From the NCBI GenBank assembly GCA_964406445.1, contig CAYORU010000035.1, positions 1-36,204 on the forward strand: a stretch of 36,204 bases of DNA, in the 5' to 3' direction. Of this stretch, positions 8,807-16,089 are shown in pieces. The notes beneath the pieces are model-generated. The model had not been told where the DNA came from and made no database searches. It worked only from the letters and a program-made list of their open reading frames with translations. The stretch comes from SG8-30 sp964406445 (GTDB lineage: Bacteria > Pseudomonadota > Gammaproteobacteria > Steroidobacterales > Steroidobacteraceae). A program made the translations under genes and the position numbers. The number at the start of each line of letters is the position of its first letter. Within the stretch, counting starts at the first letter, position 1.

Positions 8807-11800
8807 TCAGCCGCCGAAAAGCTGGTTGGGACGCAGGGTGACGAGCAGGCCGCGGACGCGGCCGTCGCGGCGGAACAGCGAGGCGCTGTCCTCCGCGGAC
8901 AGCATGGCGCCGTTGCCGCCGTGGGTCCCGGCGCCGTCGACCGTGACCGCGAGCGGCGCCGGCGCGTCGGGATCGAGGCGGTAGACGACCGGCACCTGGC
9001 ACCAGCTGAAGGCGAGCCCGCCCGCCGGTACCTCCAGGTGGCGCCACTCCCCGCGCACGTCGAGGAAACGGTAGGCGCGCCGCTCGCGCAGGAACTCCTG
9101 CCGTCGCAGCAGGGCCGGCGCGAATCGCGCGCGGCCGCCGCTGACGCGCACGCCGAGCTCGCCGAAGCGCGCGAGGATCTCCTCCTTCACCTGGCCGGTC
9201 ATGCCGGGCTGCCGCGCGCCGGCGTGTCCCGGCGTGTGCGAGTAAGGGTCGGTGGGGAAGGCTCCGTACTCCGCGGGCGTCTTGTTGAAGCCGAGGCCGC
9301 CGCGGACCCGGTAGTACAGCTCGCCGAGCCGTCGCGTGACGACCGGATCGACCTCGCCGTCGACGGCCGCGAAGAACACCTCCTGCACGGCGAGCAGCAG
9401 CTTGGAGACCATGTGCCAGTAGATGCAGCCGAGCCCCTCGAAGCCGAACATCGTGCCCGAGCGGCCGGTGAAGGCGCGGTGGTTGAAGACCTCCTCGAAC
9501 AGCGAGCGCAGCGCGGGCCGTGAGCCCTCGACGAGCCCGGAGTAGGGCGCCTCGAGCCGAGCGAGTTCTGCCTCGAGGTCGCCGGCATTGCGGAACTCGG
9601 CGCTGAAGCGCCAGCAGCCGTCCGCGTCCTTGAGGACGATCGCTCCGTGGCCTTCCGCGGCGAGCCGCTGCAGCAGCGGGATCTTCGCGATCGCCTCTGG
9701 CGGGATGAGGTTCTTCTCGAGGAAGCCCGGCAGCGCGCGGTCGGGATAGAGCAGGAAGCTCGACTGGTCGGCGCGGTAGAGGTCGCTGTCGAACAGCGCC
9801 TCGAGCAGCCCCACGGCCTCCGACGGCATGATCGCTCCCGAACTCAGGGCGGCCACCTGGCCCTCGAGCATCGGGTAGAGCGCGTCCGCGTCGACCCCGC
9901 CCGGCCCGCGACGCAGCAGGTTGTAGGCGTGGTAGAGCCCGTCGTCGCGGCGATTGCGGGCGATGCTGCGGTCCGTGACCGTGACGACGTCACGCAGGAA
10001 GTCGCGAAGCAGCGCCGCCGGCAGGCTGCGCCGGCCGGCGGGACGGCCCTGCCGGTACACGGTTTCCCGGTAACGGCTGGCGGCCTCGCCCAGGGCCGTG
10101 AGCACCTCGAGACGCTGCGCGGGGCTCAGGCTCCGCCCGCCGTCCAGCCGGACGGCGCAGTCCGACAGCGCGCTCGCGGTTTCCTCGAGCCAGGTCGCGA
10201 CCTCGGCGGACAGCTCGATCGGAGGCTCCGCGGCCGCCAGCAGTGACTGGAGGAAATGCACGTAGCGGCGCAGGTAGTAGAGCGTCACCATCGACAGGCC
10301 GTGGCCGACGAGCGCGTTGTTGGCGTCGTTCCACTCGGGACGCTGGGTGTTCATCCACAGCCCGCCGTCAGGCACGAGGTTGCCGAGCTTTGCCAGCAGC
10401 GGAACCAGCAGCTTCTCGAGCAGCGTGACGAGGTGCACGTTGCCCTCGGCGTCGAGCACCAGCTTGCCGTCCGCGCCGGTCCTGGCGACGGTCTCCTCGA
10501 TGCGCTGCGCGAGCGCCGCGTCGTACACCACGGTGTTCTTCGCATCCTCGAGCAGGGCCGGGAACGGCCGGATGCGGTAGGGGACGTTCGCGTAGGCGAA
10601 CAGCCGCTCGTTGAGCAGCGTCGCGAGGCGGGCCGGATGGAAGCTCCGGGAGATCTCCAGGAACTTGAGCAGGTAAATGAGCTGGTGGTCGCCCCAGTAG
10701 CCGATGTGGCTCCACGGGTCCTCGGGATCCTCGACTTCCCAGTCGATGCCGCCCTTGGTGATGCGGTACGGGTTGTGCCCGTCCATCGTCGAGGCGTTCA
10801 CGAACTTGGCGATCATGCTCTCGACGAACTCGGGAAAGCTCCAGGCCAGCGCCTCCCAGTTCTGGAAGATGTCGCGCCAGTTGCCGGCGTACCAGTAGAG
10901 CGGCAGGCCCTGCCGGTCCTTCAGCCTGATCTCGAACTGGTTCCAGGGGCGGCTCGGGTCGCCGTGGCGGCGGCCGAAGGCGATCGGCAGGTACTCGAGG
11001 CACAGCCGCGCGAGCTGCGGGTCGCCGGTGTCGCGGACGGCCGCCCACAGCTCGCCCGACTCGAGGAAGTCGGGCAGTGAGGCGAACAGGCTCGCCCAGC
11101 GCTCGTGGACAGGGCGGTTGAAGGCCTGCACCGTCGCGGCGAAGTCGCTGACGGGCAGCCGGTACTGTCGCGGGAAGTGGCCGCCGCGCAGCACGTTGAA
11201 CAGTACGTTGGCGTAGTGATGGACGCTGACCGGCTCCTCGTCGGTCGCCTGCAGGCCGTCGCTGCCGGCCATGATCCGCTCGAGCTCGTCGGAGCCGCGG
11301 GCGATGGCCGCGTCGACCGCGCGCTGCAGCGTCGCGCGGTCGGCGAGTGTCCGGCGCAACGCGACGACCTGCGCCTGGCCCTGTTCTACGTCGGCGACCA
11401 GGCTCCAGCGGCGCGCGGCGCCGCCGGCCAGCTCCAGCCGATGGCAGGCGAAGAAGGCGGCGCGCAGGCCGCGGCGCCGGTCTTCCGCGCGCGGGTTGCC
11501 GCGGCGCCGGAAGGCGTCGAGCTGCGAGGTCGACAGCAGCAGCGTCGGGGCGTCGAGCCCGAGGCAGTAGGCGACCGTGGCCTTGAGCGACTCGCAGGGC
11601 TCGGCGCGATCCGTGATGCCGGAGTAGAGCGTGAACAGCGCGAGGCCCGTCCGCGGATCGGCCTCGCTCCACTTGTAGGCATCGACCAGGTTGCTGGTGT
11701 TGGTCTGCGCGAAGCGGGGCGTTCCTGCAGGCAGCAGGTTCTGCAGCCCGTCGATCAGCTCGACGACGCGAGCGGCGCCGCCGAGGTTGCGCAGCTCGCA

Positions 11801-12277
11801 GGTCCGGACGAACCCGTGCTCGTCGCTGGTCCGCCACGTGTAGCGGAAGCCGAGCTCGAGATCCTGGTTGATCTCCTCGAAGCAGAGCTTGTCGCCCAGC
11901 ACGCTCTTGTACAGGTTGCGCGTGACCCGGTAGCGGTGGTCGTGCTCGCGATTGAAGGGTTCCCAGGTTCGTCCGGCTTCGCCGTCGGGGAGCCTCAGCA
12001 GGGTCTTCGGCCCGGTGTGCGGCCCCGCATCGTGGAGCTTGTCGACGGTCACGTAGGGGAACAGCGCCGTGTCGGGCGAGGTCCGGCCCGCCGTCAGTCC
12101 GCCGGCGGAGGAGACGTACATCCAGTGCTCGCCGCTCGATACGACGCTCACCAGGAAGGGCGGCATGCGGTCGACCTGGCGGATCGCGTAGAAGCGCTCC
12201 CCGTCCAGGTCGACGAACTCGCCGCTGGGGAGGTTCTCGCGCGGCTGCGGTGCGGGGGTCGGAGACTGCGTGCCCAT
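8807..12277 (-). CDS. Large inverting glycoside phosphorylase-like protein (GH94/GH149/GH161 type), candidate beta-1,3-oligoglucan phosphorylase
   Basis: 1156 residues from ATG 12277, chosen over ATG 12313 because GAGGGA lies 6 bases upstream, itself overlapping the preceding gene's stop codon. The N-terminal half resembles the beta-sandwich of cellobiose-phosphorylase relatives (FLVSVVSSGEHWMYVSSAGGLTAGR). The middle contains an (alpha/alpha)6-type region with WYAGNWRDIFQNWEALAW and, at Asp651, PEWNDANNALVG, matching the WND general-acid motif of clan GH-Q phosphorylases. No signal peptide, so cytoplasmic. The length is well above the roughly 800 residues of plain GH94 cellobiose phosphorylases and fits the ~1100-residue beta-1,3-glucan phosphorylases (GH149, GH161). 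Two downstream GH17 genes support a beta-1,3-glucan substrate, phosphorolysed to glucose-1-phosphate. Family assignment is from motif recall, not a search; many homologues are annotated as hypothetical. Confidence 0.7.
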   Translation of the reverse strand: MGTQSPTPAPQPRENLPSGEFVDLDGERFYAIRQVDRMPPFLVSVVSSGEHWMYVSSAGGLTAGRTSPDTALFPYVTVDKLHDAGPHTGPKTLLRLPDGEAGRTWEPFNREHDHRYRVTRNLYKSVLGDKLCFEEINQDLELGFRYTWRTSDEHGFVRTCELRNLGGAARVVELIDGLQNLLPAGTPRFAQTNTSNLVDAYKWSEADPRTGLALFTLYSGITDRAEPCESLKATVAYCLGLDAPTLLLSTSQLDAFRRRGNPRAEDRRRGLRAAFFACHRLELAGGAARRWSLVADVEQGQAQVVALRRTLADRATLQRAVDAAIARGSDELERIMAGSDGLQATDEEPVSVHHYANVLFNVLRGGHFPRQYRLPVSDFAATVQAFNRPVHERWASLFASLPDFLESGELWAAVRDTGDPQLARLCLEYLPIAFGRRHGDPSRPWNQFEIRLKDRQGLPLYWYAGNWRDIFQNWEALAWSFPEFVESMIAKFVNASTMDGHNPYRITKGGIDWEVEDPEDPWSHIGYWGDHQLIYLLKFLEISRSFHPARLATLLNERLFAYANVPYRIRPFPALLEDAKNTVVYDAALAQRIEETVARTGADGKLVLDAEGNVHLVTLLEKLLVPLLAKLGNLVPDGGLWMNTQRPEWNDANNALVGHGLSMVTLYYLRRYVHFLQSLLAAAEPPIELSAEVATWLEETASALSDCAVRLDGGRSLSPAQRLEVLTALGEAASRYRETVYRQGRPAGRRSLPAALLRDFLRDVVTVTDRSIARNRRDDGLYHAYNLLRRGPGGVDADALYPMLEGQVAALSSGAIMPSEAVGLLEALFDSDLYRADQSSFLLYPDRALPGFLEKNLIPPEAIAKIPLLQRLAAEGHGAIVLKDADGCWRFSAEFRNAGDLEAELARLEAPYSGLVEGSRPALRSLFEEVFNHRAFTGRSGTMFGFEGLGCIYWHMVSKLLLAVQEVFFAAVDGEVDPVVTRRLGELYYRVRGGLGFNKTPAEYGAFPTDPYSHTPGHAGARQPGMTGQVKEEILARFGELGVRVSGGRARFAPALLRRQEFLRERRAYRFLDVRGEWRHLEVPAGGLAFSWCQVPVVYRLDPDAPAPLAVTVDGAGTHGGNGAMLSAEDSASLFRRDGRVRGLLVTLRPNQLFGG

Positions 12278-12287
12278 GCCGTGTCCC

Positions 12288-13049
12288 TCAGCGAACGAGT
12301 TCGAGGGTGCCAAACAGGCCGGCGTCGATCCAGCCCCGGTCCGGAGGGCCGTCCGGCACCGACTCGGAGCCCACGAAGTTCTCGCGCAGCGGGCTGCCGT
12401 CGTTGTCGCACCAGGCGACCATCAGGCCGAGGAGCTTGCCGGGCTCGAGCGGGACTGGCCGGTTGTCGTCGGAGTCGTCGACGTAGCTGTCCGGATACAC
12501 CGAGATCGCCAGCTCCCAGACCAGCCGGTCCGGGTACTGGCGCCAGCGGCTCTCGACGTGGTGGGAGTAGTCGCGCGCCCGCCGGTCGGTGCCGATGTCG
12601 ATCGCACGATTGTCGAGCGACATGTGGTAGGCGAACGCGTTGTGATTGAACTGGTGGTCGCCGCCGGAGTGGTCCTCGTCGAGGAAGATCTCCAGGCAGT
12701 CGTCGTCCCAGTACTGGACGAGGGGGTCGCGGTGCGTGTCGATCAGCACGTCGTCGACGATTTCGACCAGCAGGTACAGGCGCTCGCCGGTCCAGGTCAC
12801 CTTGAAGCGGCCCTGAAAGTCCTCGGCGGAATAGGGCGGTCCCAGCCAGCGGTGCGACAGTTCCTGCCAGCGCGCCGTGTCCCAGGCGGCGTCGTCGGGG
12901 ACACCGTCCACCACCGGCGCGACCTGGGCCTGCGGCGCCCGGTAATGGGTGCGCCCCGGGGCGTGCGTCGCGCTTGCCTCGGCCAGTGCGAGGCTCGGCA
13001 GCAACAGGGAGGCCGCGACCCAAGGGCGGGCCTGCTTGCTACGAGTCAT
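12288..13049 (-). CDS. Exported CBM9-like sugar-binding protein
   Basis: 253 residues. The start at 13049 has AAGGGG 9 bases upstream; an ATG at 13058 would be too close to that site. Residues 1-26 form a signal peptide (RSKQARPW, hydrophobic core, cleavage around ALAEASA). The mature protein resembles family 9 carbohydrate-binding modules: a start of the type VDGVPDDAAWDTARWQ, then VTWTGERLYLLVEIVDD, the acidic DDDCLEIFLDEDH motif and a C-terminal GTLEL strand. Such stand-alone domains are found in periplasmic or surface proteins that bind sugars. It is the first gene of the run and sits 57 bases downstream of the LacI-type palindrome; 10 bases separate it from the phosphorylase gene. A glycan capture role is likely; the ligand is unknown. 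Confidence 0.75.
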   Translation of the reverse strand: MTRSKQARPWVAASLLLPSLALAEASATHAPGRTHYRAPQAQVAPVVDGVPDDAAWDTARWQELSHRWLGPPYSAEDFQGRFKVTWTGERLYLLVEIVDDVLIDTHRDPLVQYWDDDCLEIFLDEDHSGGDHQFNHNAFAYHMSLDNRAIDIGTDRRARDYSHHVESRWRQYPDRLVWELAISVYPDSYVDDSDDNRPVPLEPGKLLGLMVAWCDNDGSPLRENFVGSESVPDGPPDRGWIDAGLFGTLELVR

Positions 13050-13105
13050 CCGGTCCATCCCCTTCGCCGGCGCGATACCGGTCTGGACCGAAATGCTACC
13101 TGAAG

Positions 13106-13121
13106 CTGACAGCGCTGTCAG
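13106..13121. promoter_or_regulatory. LacI-type operator palindrome
   Basis: CTGACAGCGCTGTCAG is a perfect 16-bp palindrome with a central CG, the form bound by LacI/GalR-family dimers. It lies 57 bases upstream of the first gene of the minus-strand glucan run, whose last gene encodes a LacI-family regulator with a matching type of recognition helix. It is therefore the likely operator for the run. I did not see a second copy near the + strand glycosidase genes, but their promoter may be outside the window. Confidence 0.75.
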
Positions 13122-13167
13122 GCCTCCATCCGCACGCTGGACGGCCCTGCGGCCCGGGTGGGAGGGG

Positions 13168-13617
13168 CTACAGGCCGCCGGCGAGGATCCGCTCCTTGAT
13201 GCGCCGGAACTCGTCCTCGGTGAGATAGCCGGCATCCTTCAGCTCGCCGAGCTGGCGCAGCTGCTCCAGCGCGGTCGAGATGCGCTCGCGACCTCGCGTT
13301 TCAGCCGCGGTACCGGCGGACGGAGTGGCCGGCGCAGCGGCGGCCGGAGCCGGGGCCCGCAGGACGCTGCGCGGCGGCTCGGCCTGGGCAGGGCCCGGGT
13401 ACGCTGCCGTCGGCCTGGGCGCGGCAGCGGTCTCGGCGGCGCGCCGGGCCTGTTCGGCCCGGGTTTCCTCGCGCGCGCGCAGCTCCGCCTCGGCGCGGAT
13501 CCGCTCTTCGCCAATGCGGGCGCGCTCGGCGGCCGCAGAATCGTAGGATTGCGCAAGGGCCGCGGCCGGGGCCACGACGAGCAGGGCCAGCAGCACAGCG
13601 GATTTCAGGCGTCCCAT
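13168..13617 (-). CDS. Secreted SHOCT-domain protein of unknown function
   Basis: 149 residues from ATG 13617 with GGGAT upstream; ORF extension further upstream is Pro/Arg-rich, would run through the 3' end of the tmRNA gene, and is rejected. Residues 1-23 are a signal peptide (MGRLKSAVLLALL, cleavage after ALAQ). Residues about 25-60 are a charged Arg/Glu/Ala helical segment, probably coiled coil; 60-110 are Ala/Pro-rich and low complexity; the last 35 residues (LRQLGELKDAGYLTEDEFRRIKERIL) match the short C-terminal SHOCT domain often found at ends of membrane or envelope proteins. Function unknown. It lies immediately downstream of ssrA on the same strand, about 76 bases from the tmRNA 3' end. 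Confidence 0.75.
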   Translation of the reverse strand: MGRLKSAVLLALLVVAPAAALAQSYDSAAAERARIGEERIRAEAELRAREETRAEQARRAAETAAAPRPTAAYPGPAQAEPPRSVLRAPAPAAAAPATPSAGTAAETRGRERISTALEQLRQLGELKDAGYLTEDEFRRIKERILAGGL

Positions 13618-13692
13618 TCGCTCATCCCGGTATGCGGCTGCGCCGCGGGGCCGCACGGCGCGGACCGCCCAGCGCGGCCCGGCCGGCGAGAT

Positions 13693-14055
13693 TGGTGGAG
13701 GCGGCGGGAATTGAACCCGCGTCCGCAAGCCCTACGTCCAAAGACCTACATGCTTATCCGCGTCTACTGATCTCGCTGGACGCTACCCGACGGGCAGGGA
13801 AGACGTACAGCCAGCTCAGGTTTGTTTTAACGGGCCGGCCCTCAGCACACCGGTTCCGCGATCTTGTGAGAGATGACGCCTGGGACCTGAGCGCACAAGC
13901 ACGGCCTCAGCCAGACGGCACCCTACTGGGTATTAAGCAGCGAGTGCGTAGTTGTCGTCGTTGGCAACTAAGGGTTTGCAAGTGGATTTACGAGGAGTCT
14001 TGCACCTCGGCATGCACCTTGGGTTTCGTGACCCACGTCGAAACCGGTCGCCCCC
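13693..14055 (-). ncRNA. ssrA: tmRNA (transfer-messenger RNA)
   Basis: About 363 nt on the minus strand. The 3' end carries the tRNA-like T-arm (GGTTCAATTCCCGCC) and CCTCCACCA at 13693; the 5' end GGGGGCG at 14055 pairs with CGCCTCC to give a 7-bp acceptor stem. The 5' half includes the conserved ACGAAACCCAAGGTGCATGCCGAG block. The mRNA-like region (13965 to 13933) encodes the tag ANDDNYALAA followed by TAA, with a GCC resume codon. tmRNA with SmpB rescues ribosomes stalled on broken mRNAs and tags the products for proteolysis (ClpXP, and FtsH among others). Its partner smpB is 5.2 kb away in the same window. A possible -10 (TAGACT) lies about 15 bases before the mature 5' end. Confidence 0.97.
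13933..13965 (-). other. tmRNA proteolysis-tag reading frame (ANDDNYALAA)
   Basis: Within ssrA, reading GCC AAC GAC GAC AAC TAC GCA CTC GCT GCT TAA. It ends in the LAA degron recognised by ClpXP/ClpAP and differs from the E. coli tag (ANDENYALAA) only by Asp for Glu at position 4. Confidence 0.95.
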
Positions 14056-14124
14056 ATTGGAAGCTTGGCCAGTCTACTCGCGTGTGGGGCCGACGGCCAG
14101 CCAATCAAGGGTGACAGCGCGGGG

Positions 14125-14182
14125 GGAACTAGGGACGGGACCCTTTTCTGCGAGGCAGAAACAGGGTCCCGTCCCTAGTTCC
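14125..14182. repeat. Long perfect inverted repeat (REP-like hairpin)
   Basis: Left arm 14125-14143 (GGAACTAGGGACGGGACCC) is exactly complementary to right arm 14164-14182. Inside is a further 6-bp stem (TTTCTG 14145-14150 with CAGAAA 14156-14161) around a 5-base loop, so the whole 58-base unit can fold into one long hairpin with only a small bulge. The right arm overlaps the first base of the yheS stop codon. There is no T-run on the yheS strand, so it is not a standard intrinsic terminator. The GGGACGGGACCC core is reminiscent of dispersed REP elements mobilised by RAYT transposases in proteobacteria; no transposase is in the window. Confidence 0.8.
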
Positions 14183-16089
14183 TAGGCCTCGCCGAGAGCC
14201 TCCAGTTCGATCTGCAGCGCGAGCCAGCGCTCCTCCGCCGCCGAAATGGCCGCCACGAGTTCGGCCCGCCGCCGGTTCAGCTCGCGGATGCGGGCCGCAT
14301 CGCCGGCCCTGTACAGCCCGGGGTCGGCGAGCGCCGCCTCCACCTCGCGCTGTTCCGCCTGCAGCTGCGCAAGCTTCTTCTCCAGCTGGCCCGACTCCCT
14401 GACCAGCGGCCGGCGCCGCGCGAGGCGCGCCTCGCGCCGTTCCCCGGCGGCCTGCCGCGACTGGATGCGCTCTGCCTTCGCCGCGCGGGCCGGGTCCTCG
14501 CCCGCCCGGGCGCCAGTGGCGCGCCGCGCGGTGAGCCACCCGAGGTAGTCGTCGACGTCGCCGTCGAAGGGCTCCGCCCGGCCGTCGGCGACCAGCAGGA
14601 ACTCCTCGCAGACGGTCTTCAGCAGTGCGCGGTCGTGCGAAACCAGCACCACGCTGCCGGTGAATCCCGCCAACGCGCGCGTCAGGGCGTGGCGCATCTC
14701 GAGGTCGAGGTGGTTGGTCGGCTCGTCCAGCAGCAACAGCTGCGGCTTCGCCCGGGCGATCAGCGCCAGCACGAGACGCGACTTCTCGCCACCGGACAGC
14801 CGCCCGGTCGGCGCTTCGGCGAGGTCGGCGCCGAAATCGAAGCCGCCGAGGTGGTTGCGCAGGTCCTGCTCGCGCGCGCGGGTCTCGAGCCGGAGCAGGT
14901 GCTCCAGCGCCGAGGCTGCGGGGTCGAGTTGCTCGAGCTGCTGCTGCGCGAAGTAGCCGATCTCCACGCCCGGTGCCGTGAAGCGGCGCCCGGCCAGGAG
15001 CGCCTGGGTTCCGGCGAGCAGGCGCATCAGCGTGGACTTGCCGGCGCCGTTCGGCCCGAGCAGGCCGAGGCTCGCCCCGGGCCGCAGCTGCAGGTCGACG
15101 CCCTCGAGCACGACCTGTTCGCCGTAGCCCGCGTTCACCTCCTCGAGCGCGAGCAGCGGGTCCGGCAGGCGTCCCGGCTCCGCGAACTCGAAGTCGAAGG
15201 GTGCATCCACGTGCGCAGCCGCCACGCGCTCCATGCGGGCCAGCGCCTTGACGCGGCTCTGCGCCTGCCGGGCCTTGCTGGCCTTCGCCTTGAAGCGCGT
15301 GATGAAACGCTCCATGCGCGCGACCTCGCGCTGCTGGCGGTCGAACATCGCCTGCTGCAGGACGAGGCGGGCCGCGCGCTGCTCCTCGAAGGCCGAATAG
15401 TTGCCGGTGTAGAGCGTGAGCCGGCGCTGCTCGAGGTGCAGGGTGTGCGTGGTGAAGCCGTCGAGGAACTCCCGGTCGTGCGAGATCACCACCAGCGTCC
15501 CCGGATAGCTGACGAGCCAGCGTTCCAGCCAGACGATCGCGTCGAGGTCGAGGTGATTGGTGGGTTCGTCGAGCAGCGCGAGGTCGGCCCGCGCCACCAG
15601 CGCCCGCGCGAGGTTGAGCCGCATGCGCCAGCCGCCGGAGAACTCGGCGACCGGCCGCTCGAGGTCGGTGGCGGCGAAGCCGAGGCCGGCGAGCAGGCTC
15701 GCAGCCCGGGCGCGGGCCGCGTAGCCGTCCAGCCTCTCCAGCTCCGCGTGCATTTCGGCGATCCGCAGGCCGTCGCGGTCGGCATGGGCGCTGGCGAGGG
15801 CGTGCTCGACGTGCCGCAACTCCGCATCGCCGTCGAGCACGTGCTCGATCGCGGGCTGTGGCAGGGCCGGGGTCTCCTGGGCCACCGAGGCGATGCGCCA
15901 GGCCGCGGGGAGGCGGCAGTCGCCGCGCTCGCCCTGTAGTTCGCCACGCAGCAGCGCGAACAGGCTCGACTTGCCGCTGCCGTTGGCGCCGACCAGGCCG
16001 ACCCGCCAGCCGGCGTGCAGCTGCAGGTCGGCATCCTCGATGAGCGCGCGCGAGCCGCGCGCGAGCGTGAGCGATTGCAGCTGGATCAT
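14182..16089 (-). CDS. yheS: ABC-F family ATPase YheS
   Basis: 635 residues, the usual YheS length, starting MIQLQSLTLARG at 16089. Two ATP-binding cassettes: the first with Walker A GANGSGKS (residues 34-41), signature SGGWRMR and Walker B LLDEPTNHLD; the second with GPNGAGKS, SGGEKSR and again LLDEPTNHLD. A basic linker (RFKAKASKARQAQSRVKAL) joins them, as in ABC-F proteins, and a C-terminal coiled-coil arm follows (LEKKLAQLQAEQREVEAAL). No membrane segments: ABC-F proteins act on ribosomes, not as transporters; YheS relatives help translation of difficult nascent chains. The long N-terminal ORF extension to 16470 is rejected because the family begins at 16089. Its ATG overlaps the TGA of the upstream LysR gene (ATGA), implying co-expression. 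A REP-like hairpin follows immediately. Confidence 0.93.
   Translation of the reverse strand: MIQLQSLTLARGSRALIEDADLQLHAGWRVGLVGANGSGKSSLFALLRGELQGERGDCRLPAAWRIASVAQETPALPQPAIEHVLDGDAELRHVEHALASAHADRDGLRIAEMHAELERLDGYAARARAASLLAGLGFAATDLERPVAEFSGGWRMRLNLARALVARADLALLDEPTNHLDLDAIVWLERWLVSYPGTLVVISHDREFLDGFTTHTLHLEQRRLTLYTGNYSAFEEQRAARLVLQQAMFDRQQREVARMERFITRFKAKASKARQAQSRVKALARMERVAAAHVDAPFDFEFAEPGRLPDPLLALEEVNAGYGEQVVLEGVDLQLRPGASLGLLGPNGAGKSTLMRLLAGTQALLAGRRFTAPGVEIGYFAQQQLEQLDPAASALEHLLRLETRAREQDLRNHLGGFDFGADLAEAPTGRLSGGEKSRLVLALIARAKPQLLLLDEPTNHLDLEMRHALTRALAGFTGSVVLVSHDRALLKTVCEEFLLVADGRAEPFDGDVDDYLGWLTARRATGARAGEDPARAAKAERIQSRQAAGERREARLARRRPLVRESGQLEKKLAQLQAEQREVEAALADPGLYRAGDAARIRELNRRRAELVAAISAAEERWLALQIELEALGEA

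Noticed and set aside
13150..13175. GGGTGGGAGGGGCTACAGG, reminiscent of a REP sequence
   Set aside because: No complementary arm is present nearby, so it is at most a remnant; the words are short and GC-rich.
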